The translations under genes were made by a program, and so were the position numbers. A stretch of 64,000 nucleotides of DNA from a virus: positions 124,001 to 188,000 of IMG/VR virus record IMGVR_UViG_3300015261_000001; one strand, written 5' to 3'. Under the pieces are notes generated by a model. It searched no databases. It was not told the DNA's origin and worked only from the letters and a program-made list of their open reading frames with translations. This document shows positions 16,701-25,700 of the stretch, piece after piece; within the stretch, counting starts at the first letter, position 1; the number at the start of each line of letters is the position of its first letter.

Positions 16701-18108
16701 CTTTACGCATGTAGAACTCTTGTTCCGCGACGGTCAACACACCATTGCGAGCTTTCTCTTCCAGAGCCGCTTTTACACCCGACTCAGGGGTAGGGAATGC
16801 ATCCTTGTTGGTGTTGATTTCAGCCGTAACCTTTTCAACCTCCAACAAAGAGTCATCTACCGCAGAGTTCCATTCTTCAGTACTCTGATTATCGCCTCCC
16901 GCTGCCGGTCCTCCTTCGGTTTCAGGAAGTCGTCCGTCACTCGACGTACCGCTAGCGAACACATCAGCGACAGTACGAGGACCAGGATTAGCACTAGCGG
17001 GTGCATTCTTGCCAGTAGCCTTCCCTGCTTCTCCGTTACCGTCTTGGGATTCTTTTCTTTCTGCGCCTTCCTTTCCGCCAGCCACTTGGGCATTGGCATC
17101 CGTGCCCTGATCGTCGGTTTCCGATCCTTCAGGGGTTTCATTGATCCTTTCCTCTTTAACGATTTCCTTCTCAGGAACGAAATTCCGAGAAAGACCCATC
17201 AAGGCTAAGTAGAGGCGTTTAACAGCGTTCATCCGCGGCGTGGCTTTGACTGCGTTGAACTCATCGCGCGCCGTTCGGTGGTCTTTTGCTTCACGTGGAC
17301 CCGCCTCGTCCAACCAGCCCTTCAACAGACCCATGTTCAGCACCAGAGCCTTACTTTGGAAGGTAAAGATCAGGTGGGTGTGTTCGAGAGCTTTAGCGGA
17401 CAGCTGGTTCCACTGACTGTACTCGTACTGACCAGCCCAGAAGGCCAACATGTCGAGCAGCCAATAACTGCTTTCTGCTTTGGTGCTTTCCACGATCTGT
17501 GGGGACAGCACCGGCTTACCGTCTTTGAAGCTCATGATCCACTTGATGTAATCTTCAGCGAGATCAGTGAAGGCAGGCATGTTCAGCGGCAGTTCAATAC
17601 GCACGTATTGCTGCTTGATACCTTTCTCGGCTTCCATGTTGATGTTTTGCATCATCAACTTGTTAAGGTTCCAGTACTTCTCGTAACTCATGTAAATACT
17701 GGGACGATAAACCAACCGTTGTGGGATCAATCCGTAGTTACGAACGATCAGCACGTTTTCTTTGTTGTACACGGTGTTAATGTCACGGGTCCAGTTGTAC
17801 TGGTAGTGACCAGCCCGGTAGCCCTGAATCGCACGCTTCATATCGAAGGTGTCAACCCGGCCATGACCCATGTCGAACTGCGGCAGCTCCTGCACGAAGT
17901 CAATGTAGACCTCAGCGGGGAAGTTGCTAATAAAAGCTTCACTGTTGCTCGGACCGTAGTCGCCTTGGTTCTTCGGCATGAAGTGCAACAGGCTGGACTT
18001 CGGCAATACGACTTCACTCACCCCAAAGAAACGAGGATTCACCAAGTCTTGCTTTTTGCGCAATACCGTAGCGCGGAAAAACTCGTTATACGTGATAGGG
18101 TTGGCCAT
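13771..18108 (-). CDS. Virion RNA polymerase beta subunit (N-terminal and central part)
   Basis: 1445 residues; the phiKZ gp178-position gene. The C-terminal third carries beta signatures: ALVEDQDVYEDSIAIS (cellular form NYEDA), and DKYVLGNQMK at 1376-1385, matching the GDKMAGRHGNKG region that holds the catalytic-centre lysines, followed by FNRMV for the cellular PSRMN. It stops about 60 residues after GNQMK, so the last ~250 residues of a cellular beta are missing and are probably supplied in trans by 34559-35239. Residues about 318-420 are a charged, Gly/Ser/Glu-rich insertion that looks disordered. Packaged virion RNAP transcribes early genes after injection. AAGG precedes the ATG, 5 nt after the beta-prime stop. 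Confidence 0.88.
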   Translation of the reverse strand: MANPITYNEFFRATVLRKKQDLVNPRFFGVSEVVLPKSSLLHFMPKNQGDYGPSNSEAFISNFPAEVYIDFVQELPQFDMGHGRVDTFDMKRAIQGYRAGHYQYNWTRDINTVYNKENVLIVRNYGLIPQRLVYRPSIYMSYEKYWNLNKLMMQNINMEAEKGIKQQYVRIELPLNMPAFTDLAEDYIKWIMSFKDGKPVLSPQIVESTKAESSYWLLDMLAFWAGQYEYSQWNQLSAKALEHTHLIFTFQSKALVLNMGLLKGWLDEAGPREAKDHRTARDEFNAVKATPRMNAVKRLYLALMGLSRNFVPEKEIVKEERINETPEGSETDDQGTDANAQVAGGKEGAERKESQDGNGEAGKATGKNAPASANPGPRTVADVFASGTSSDGRLPETEGGPAAGGDNQSTEEWNSAVDDSLLEVEKVTAEINTNKDAFPTPESGVKAALEEKARNGVLTVAEQEFYMRKAMRYQHIEMPNGQTFEEFIQIKPEELKDLGKKIEGNFITVLDESMLQSRATELKTLYAQKFLQKDIAKMFLGVQNAGFAMNDFKMENHTSVEGSYDVYSVQVHDVNGEQTTIHPRLPTVQKDGTFVVDGVKQHMQNQRREKPFRKIAPDKVALVSYYDRKLMVQRSKKVVDNLGMFMVKQIGLQAKARGYTFSKGSAYERAFDSPRLYSLLAKQYKFIQVGDTKLDFQISELLKAHPEFKQYTKKDRFLVGVKDKQPLLLDAYGNLYQGETDIGTLEGLLGIDLKKAPLEHAVINVSGYQFPLGVVLCFYFGIEKLLKVTKATTRTVPIGTKPKLGSDEFAIQFNDQYLIFNRREKLATLIFGGMPKLNNIGNFSMRDLNKQDIWPALMGDPRVRPSQFQEMKNLFDMFIDPITKEDLEKMGLSNSFHYLLIDAAKALETDFARHEVEIEEQRIVGYERFAGHVYTELCRSIRQYRNKGKGRKHKLDFNPDAVILNIGKDTSVNLVEEVNPIHQLKDQEEVTFGGDGGRSEITMVKRARVQLDSYKGIISEANKDSSKVGFVTYLSSDPAIIDYRGNIDLNKKRTPTGDSSVTMNLMYGGTHDDPKRASFTSTQASQAVSAQNYQINTLRTGYENIVAHRTSELYSKVAKDAGKVTELVDDCLTVTYADGSTDKYPLGLKIGEASGEYHRHTRTTDLKVGDKFAKGDVLGWDDNWFTRDPFCPGQVAIKAGKMCRIALVEDQDVYEDSIAISKELAMEARTPFIKINGFPMEVEQILDMKVKVGDSIEQDAILCNIEDAHLGEEDKSNLFKEEVNKLGIKQIRAKHHGKIVHIEVIYNSPLDKMSANLRAFTVKKDKERKRAAGIEGSPVENGAISNAFNVNRPVLAPGKAYVMVYIESLDASTNADKYVLGNQMKATVGRIMDKPLKTKDGQVVDIKASFKGMFNRMVLSFRNKLVTNELGYQVTQQAIAIYRGK

Positions 18109-18113
18109 AAACC

Positions 18114-19730
18114 TTATTCCTCTAACCCACTTGTCGCCGACTTGAACATAAACAAGATGGGTTCGTTAATCGGGTCGTACAGAAAACGTCCTGTACCGCT
18201 GATGTAGTATTCACGCTTACCAAAGAGGTCGTGAACCTGTTCCTTGCTGTCTTCAGCGCAGACACTGTTGCTGTTGAGCTGGTCACCGTCGTGGTCAGAG
18301 TCCAAACCGGCTTCCCGGGAAGGGTCTACCGACATGGCGTCAAAGTAGTCAGGATTCTCTTCACGTGCAGGGTAACGATTACACACTTCCATTTCCGTCC
18401 AACCCATTGGGCTGCGGATAGTGCGTTTGGTAGCACCGGAAGTGGTGAGCAGGTTAACCTTGGCAGGGAAGATCGAACCGATACCAATGATCGGGTAACG
18501 TGTCTGCTGAGTCATCTGTTTAGCGATGGCGTCGTGACAAGACAGGTAGAACAGTTCCATGTACGTCATAGGACGGACATTCTTACGGCTCTTGTCTTCC
18601 GGCAGGTCGTTGATGTCATGCAGTACGCACACATCTTTACCGTCATCGTAGACCAGCGCCAGCCAGTGCCAATCGACCACAATCTCCTTGTTACGGAGCG
18701 AGGTGTCAGCGAAGCCGTTAAACAGCTTATTAAGGCCGGTGTAGGTGGTCCACTTTTCCACCGTAGAGGCAGCCACCTCGACGTACTCGTATTCCATGGT
18801 CTTGGTATTGACCAGTTTGGCTTGAGTCGAACCCTGAGTGAAGATGTTCATCAAATACTTGTTGATCATCGCGTGTACACAAACGTACTGGAAGTTCAAC
18901 AGGCACTGATAAAGTCCCATGTCTACAGAGTTAGGGTCAACACCGTTATCGTCGCGTAGCGTGGCTCTGGAGACCTTACGGGCGGTAATAACGTTACGTG
19001 TACCTGATGCAACGCCCCGAGTGGACATACGCTTCTGGATAATACCGCCTTTACCTTCCTGCAAACCGAACAGAAACTGGTCGATCTCGTTAAAGGCGTT
19101 CTGGATACCCCAACGCACGGTATCGTACAGAGGGTTCTCAGCATCATCCTTGGTTCCTAGCACGACCCGAGTACGGAAGATCAGGTTGCGGTACAGGTCG
19201 GTAATTTCCGGTTCTGTAGGCGCGCCGTTGTCCTGAAACTGGATATCCCGGAGACCCGCAGGAATAACCAGTACTTTATCGGTCAGGGCAATACCACGGT
19301 TTTCATCCACCAGGGTAACGCGCTGCTTCCGCTTATACGAATCAGTGCTGGAGAAGGCGATCTTTTTAAACATCCGGGTGAAAAAACTAAAGCCTGTTTC
19401 ACCCTCCAGGATGTTCGATTTTATGAAATCCTTCGTCTCCTCCTCCCAAACCCCGTATTCCGCCCCGCGCAGAATTCCCTGGTAGAGAGACTTGATCTGA
19501 ATGAGGGCTTTGAGGTAAGTGGGGTTGAAGATCGGCAGCTTCACATCGATGTAAGCTTCGGTATCATCCCGCTCTTTGCTTCCCAACTTACCGAATATTT
19601 CGAGAGAATACAGTCCGTCGTCGTTGAGGTTTTGAGTCATCCCCTCAAAGGCGTCAGTCGAGGTCACTGGTTTGAAGACTCCCGGAACTATTGTCCGGGG
19701 GTCTAATAGAGCTAAGTTGGTAGGCTTCAT
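18114..19730 (-). CDS. Virion RNA polymerase beta-prime subunit, N-terminal part
   Basis: 538 residues; the phiKZ gp180-position gene. It carries the active-site magnesium motif DSDHDGDQ at 477-484 (Asp479, Asp481, Asp483; cellular form NADFDGDQ). Upstream, around residue 235, KRMSTRGVASGTRNVI matches the cellular KRVDFSGRSVI segment. The zinc-binding N-terminal segment of bacterial beta-prime is not evident. The protein ends about 54 residues after the catalytic motif, so the bridge helix, trigger loop and jaw must be encoded elsewhere, outside this window. It forms an operon with beta and is divergent from the tail lysin gene with only 29 bp between starts. Confidence 0.88.
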   Translation of the reverse strand: MKPTNLALLDPRTIVPGVFKPVTSTDAFEGMTQNLNDDGLYSLEIFGKLGSKERDDTEAYIDVKLPIFNPTYLKALIQIKSLYQGILRGAEYGVWEEETKDFIKSNILEGETGFSFFTRMFKKIAFSSTDSYKRKQRVTLVDENRGIALTDKVLVIPAGLRDIQFQDNGAPTEPEITDLYRNLIFRTRVVLGTKDDAENPLYDTVRWGIQNAFNEIDQFLFGLQEGKGGIIQKRMSTRGVASGTRNVITARKVSRATLRDDNGVDPNSVDMGLYQCLLNFQYVCVHAMINKYLMNIFTQGSTQAKLVNTKTMEYEYVEVAASTVEKWTTYTGLNKLFNGFADTSLRNKEIVVDWHWLALVYDDGKDVCVLHDINDLPEDKSRKNVRPMTYMELFYLSCHDAIAKQMTQQTRYPIIGIGSIFPAKVNLLTTSGATKRTIRSPMGWTEMEVCNRYPAREENPDYFDAMSVDPSREAGLDSDHDGDQLNSNSVCAEDSKEQVHDLFGKREYYISGTGRFLYDPINEPILFMFKSATSGLEE

Positions 19731-19759
19731 GAAAGTGACCTATTTAAAGGAGTTAGTAG

Positions 19760-22700
19760 ATGGCTAGCAGTTATGATGACGATTACGATTGGGGGGACGA
19801 TCCCTTTGCCGGTGACATTGATTTTGATACCGATTTCGACAAGGCCAACAAACATGGCTTCTTGCGTTCTGTTGCAACCGGTTTCTTATCTGGCGTAGTT
19901 GAAAAGACCGTCGGCGACACCGATGCTCGTATCGACACCATGAAGATGGTTCTTCCTCGTACGTGGACCAGTGCGTTTAGCACCATAAGCGACATCAATC
20001 GTCGCCGTCGCGCCCTCGTCGATGAAATGAAAGGCGAAACCTTTGGCGTAATGGAAGACCTGCAATACCTCGCTAAGCGCGCGGCTGATAAGGTCAACAA
20101 AATCGCTCCTAATAAGATCGCCGACCAACTGACCCGCTTCAGTGAGAACGATTTTAGCAGCTGGGAAAAGGCTGACAGTGGTAGCGGTGAACAACCACTG
20201 CGTGTCGAAGGTGTTGAAGAGAGCGAAGTTAACGATCTCCTGAACAGCGAGCAAGTTAACAACATCCAACAACGTGAAACTGCGATCGAAGTGGGTCAAT
20301 CCATTACGACCATGATCACGGAAGTGGGTGGTCGCACCATCGGTGGCTTGAATACCCTCAACATGGGGATCAACCGTTCCAACATGTTGCTGGAAAACAT
20401 CGTTGAGTATCAGCGCAAGGTACAGCTGCGTAACGACTCGATGAAACTGAACTTGATGGCTCGCCAGTTCTTGGTGAGTTCGCGTTACTACAAGTTCCAA
20501 GAAGCGGCTCAGCATCGTGTTATTAAAGAGCTGCGTTCGATCGCTACCAGTTCGGCGAAGTCGGACTACGAAAAGACTACCCACAGTCAGGCTATTCGCA
20601 AGACAATGCGGGAGTCGGTGTTCAATACCGTTAAAACGTCTTTTGGTGGGGTTGCTGACTATATCAAGGAACGTGTAGGTAAGGATGCCCGTACCAGCAC
20701 CATCGGTGATATCGGTGAGGCGGCTAGCGGTCTGCGCATGGCGCTGGAAATGACCGAAGGGATGGACCTCAATCTGGGGACTATTCTCGGTAACGCCGCA
20801 GCGGGCATGTTTGTCAACAACTTACCGCGCATGGTCAAGTCGACTAAAGGCCGTCAATACGTCGATAAGTTCAAGAAGCAATTTCCTGATCTGTCGAAGT
20901 GGGCTGAAGAAGCTTACAAACGTATCGAAGACTTGGGTAACGTCGCGTCGTATGGTTTGGGTAACGCCGAAGGTATGGTTAACACCCTCGCTGAGTTCTA
21001 TCAGGGTGGTTTCCACTATGATGAAGACCAGACCTACGAGGAATACGTCGATTCCCTGCCAGCCGGCCAGAAGGCTGTTCCTAAGGTACACTGGGCGTTG
21101 GCTAAAGCAGGTCGTTCGGGCGTCAACAAGCTGAACGAATCGGTTATGAATGACATGTATCATTCGACCGGCACCAGTTACAACCTGCAACGTCGCACTT
21201 TGAAGGATGGCTGGGAGCAAACGCATTGGAGCAAACGTTCTGATCGCACGCTCAACGAAATCCTTCCTGAGTGGTTGAGTCAGATTCACCTGTCGCTGGA
21301 AAAGCTGCGTACCGGTGACGACACCATGAAGGCGCAGTCGTACGACTACGTCCGTGGTGAGTTGGTAGGTCATCAGCAGAAGGTTGCCGATACCTTTAAT
21401 CGGGTGTTTGACCGCCAGCAGTTCCGTAGTCAGGCCGATGCTTCGATGCGTGTGGCTAATTCGTTGGATGATGCTCAAGAGCTGTCCGATGAAGCCAAGA
21501 AAGTCTTGGCGATGCAGTTGGCTAAACATGCTGACAAGAAGAAGGGTTTCAGTCCTTACCTGTACATGAACTTGGAGACCAAAGGTGTAGAGCCTCGAAT
21601 CGCCCAAGAGATCAAAGCTTTGATGCAGCGCAAGTTTGGCATCACTGACGAGATCCACAACGAGTTCAAGGAAGGCGACGATTTCCAACGTAACCTGAAG
21701 ATGATCTACCTCCCTACTGAAGAAGGTCGGGAACGTGCGGCTAAAGTGTTGGGGGATGCAACTAACCTCGGTAACTTCGCGCCAGACATCTCGGAGAACT
21801 TGGACGTCCTGCGTTCCAATGGTTACTACAAGCAGTTGTTGGAGGCTGGGGTAATCACTCGGGTGAATGGTCAGGATCAGGTGAACGTTGACCTGATGTG
21901 GAAGACCCTGCAAGACTTCATCGATGACCCTGAGCGTAAGACCGTTAAGGGTGCTCCGCAAGATGAACCTTTCCGCCGTAGCCGTCCGTTTGGTGGACCT
22001 CGTGGTGATCGTCCTAAAGACGAACAGAACCCGAACCCTCCAGCACCTTACCTACCGGCACCTATTCCACCTGCTCCGCCTCAGGCTGATCCTAAGCCTA
22101 CAGGTCCAGCGCCGTGGTCGGGTCCTTCTGCCGATGCGCCTCTGTCGGTTAAGGGTGAGTACAAAGACGTCATGGAAAGCAGCGGTAAAACGCTGGTGGA
22201 GATTCGGGATGCGATTAACGGTATCGGTGAACGCCTGCGCAAAATGCCGCTCGGTGGTGGCAGTGGCTTAGACCTCACCCCACTGGTCGATAAACTGTCT
22301 GAGCAGAACGACAAGGCTAACACCTACATGGAGCAGATGCTTGCTCTGGCCACTACCCGTAACGACACGCTGACCAAGCTGTTGGAACGTACCCCTATCG
22401 AGGAGAAGTTAAGCCCTCGTGAAGAAGCGGAAATCAAGAGTCAGAAAGCGGGTCTTCTGGACAAGCTGAAGAACACCTCGTTCCGTGACTTCTTTAATAG
22501 TGGTGTGAATAAACTGCTCGATCATGAACCACTGATTCTTGGTGGTCTGTTGGGCGGTATCGCGGGTATGGCGGTGTACAACCCGAAAGCGGCTGCTCTA
22601 GTAGCCGGTGGCTTCGCGGTAGCCTCGGTGTACGGCAAGGTGCGCTCTATGGCCTTCGCTCGTCACGCTAAAGACACCATGGACCTTTATGAGGAAGGTG

Positions 22701-25700
22701 CGGATGTTCCGATCCTCGAAGTGTTCAAACTGCGTCGTGGTGATTACTACGACATGCTCTCCAACCGCGTCATTGACAGTTGGGAAGGCATCACCGGTTC
22801 AGTGAAGGACCTCAGTAACGGTGCAGTGATCGGTGCTAAGCGTCTGTCCGGTAAACTCTTCACAGAAGACAACAAGGAAGTCTTCCTCAAAGGGCTGGAC
22901 AAGATCCGTGAGTGGGCAGTCAAAGCCTTCAAGTGGTTCGATCCGTTCGGTCGTTTGAAAGGCATGACCGACAAAGTCACCAAGCGTTTCTACCAGATGG
23001 ATGTTTACGTCGAGGGTGAAGAAGAGCCTGCGCTGTTCGGCAAGAACTTCAAAGACGGTCACTACTTCGTTAAAGATGAAACCGGGCGCTTGGTGCAAAT
23101 CAACGGCTGGAATGAAATCACGGGGGCGGTGTACGACAAGGATGGCAACACACTGATCTCTGAAGAAGATTACGATCGTGGCCTGAAGACATCCATGGGT
23201 GCTTCCATTAACAAAACTCAAAAGACTTTGGGGACGGTTAAGAAGTGGGGTGTCGATCTGTTTGGTATGTTGAAAGACAAAGCAGCTCCTCATGCCAAAG
23301 GTGCTCTTGATAAAACGAAGAAACACTTTAAGGCGGATTACACCCCTATCGTGTCTTCGATCGATCGCATCTACCACCTGCTGTTGAAGCACTGGGGGTA
23401 TGAGGAAGAAGAGAAGCCTGTGCCGTTTGCTTCACCTGAGTCGGACGTTGCTAAGCCCGACCCAAACAAACCCACAGAGGCTGCTGTTCTCTCTGAGGAG
23501 GATAAGAAGAAGGAAGAGGAGGCGTTGATTGAACGTCGTCGTCTGGCCAAACTTCGTCGTAACACAAAAGGAACTCCGCAAGACTTGGTGGACAAAGCCG
23601 ATCCGCCTAAGGATACTCCTTTTACTCCTCCTGCAAATGAATCGATACACGTATCCCCGTCTGGCTCCCCCGAAAACACTGGGGAAAACGCTAGTGGGGT
23701 GAAAAGTCCGACTAAACCATCGGATTATTCCAAACACGGTATCGAGGGCTTCGCTAAGCGTTATCCTCACATGAGTAAAATCTTTGGTTCTCAGACTGGG
23801 AAGATGGATGCCCAGCAAGAACGTGAGGAAGAAGAGAAGAAGAATACCCCACACACCAAAGCTGATGCTGGTGATGAAACTCGTGCTAACTCTGTAGCTG
23901 ATCGGGCTAATCAGAAGCAGAAGAAGAAAGACGGGTTGGTTCAAGATGCGATTATTAACATCGCTGAGAACTTTGGCTTTGGGCAGAAGAACAATGATGA
24001 ACTGGCTAAGAAGAAGTCGGTTGGTTTGTTCGGTTTGTTAGGTGGGATGTTTAGTGGTATTGCTTCGGGTATTGCTACTTTAACTTCTTTCTTTACCAGC
24101 AAGATCTTGTGGAAAGGTTTGGGCACCCTGTTTAAGTTTAGCACCATGGGCTTGAAAGTATTGCCGGCCATTGGTACTGGTATTGCTGCATTGGTTACGG
24201 GTATTACTACTCTGATCAAAACTGGTAGCTTGGGCAGTGCAGGTGCTGATGCTTTGGATGCCATGAGAGGTCGTCGTGGTCCGGGTAGCCGTCGTAATGG
24301 TCGTCGTGACCGTCCTACACCTGGTCGTCGCTTTGGTGGCGGTATGGGTAAGTTGGGTGCGGGTATGGCTATTACCGCTGGTGCTGGTTACCTGATGGAC
24401 AATGGGGTGATCGACGAAGACAGTGGTATGGGTCAAGCGTTGGAGGTGGCGGGTACTGCTGCGAGCGTCTACGGCGCTGGTCAGATGGCTGTAGGTGCGG
24501 CAGGTGCCTTGGGTGTGGATATCGGTGTAGGTACTCTTGCAGCGGGCGCTGGGACGGTTGCAGCGGGTGTTGCGGGTACAGCGATGTTCGGTGGTCTGGT
24601 TAACATGGGGATTGCAGCGGCTCCTTTGCTGATGAACCCTTATGTGTTGGCTGCTTTGGCTGTTGGTGCTGCGGGTTACGGGATCTATCGGTTCATTAAC
24701 CGGGGCGGTGGTAAGCAGATCGAGATACGGATGACGCAGTACGGTCTTTCGGATCCTGAGGGTGATCTGGCTACTAAGATCCGTCAAGCGGAAGACATGC
24801 TGAAGGATCACGTGGTGATCGGCAACGGTCGTGCTTCCTTGTCGAAGAAGGCTCCGATTGAACAGGTAGTACGACTGTTCATGACTGACCCGACAAGCAA
24901 GAAGGAACTGGGTGATGTCTTTACTTGGTTCAACGGTCGCTTTAAGCCGGTCTACATGACTTACATGGCGTGTTTGGATGTGGTGAAGATTAAGTCGTTG
25001 AAGGAGTACGACGAATCCAAGTCACAAGACGTCTACAAGGTCGCTAGCCAAGCGCACACCGGTATCAGTGGGATCATGCCACTGCCTTACGACATCGTTG
25101 CTAACATCGATCGTGAGAACCCGCTGCTGAATGCGAAGAAGACGATCATTCGGGTGAACAACCTGCTTGATGAGTTGAAGAAGTACGTAGACCGCCAGTC
25201 TGATTCATCTGAGCTTTCGCCTGCTGATGTCACTACAGGTCAGAGTAAAGAAGGGCTGGAAAAGGAACGGATGAACCTGGAAGCCAAGTTGGCTAACCCC
25301 AACACGGAATGGACCCGGGACAACACCAAATGGAATGCCATGGATCGTCTTAAAGACGTCAATGGTGAAATCGCTAAGCTGAACTCGATCTACAAGTCGG
25401 GGGAAATGGTTACGCAGATCTACATCAGTGATCTGTTGCCAGATGGCAAACCGATGGACATGCTGACTGCTATTCGGGTCGCTGCCTATGGTAACGATGA
25501 AAACATTCCGTGGCGTGTGGAGGCAGTGCTGAAGTTGGAGCGGCATTGCGAGACTCTGTTCAAAGTCACCGGGGATAAGGCAGTTTTCACTGGTGAAGTA
25601 GGTGACTTGTTCAACCGCTTCAAAGAAGCCTTCCGTGTTGACGAGAAGTATGCGGACGATTGGTGCATCTGGTTCCGTGATCGGTTCTTGCCGGTTCTGA

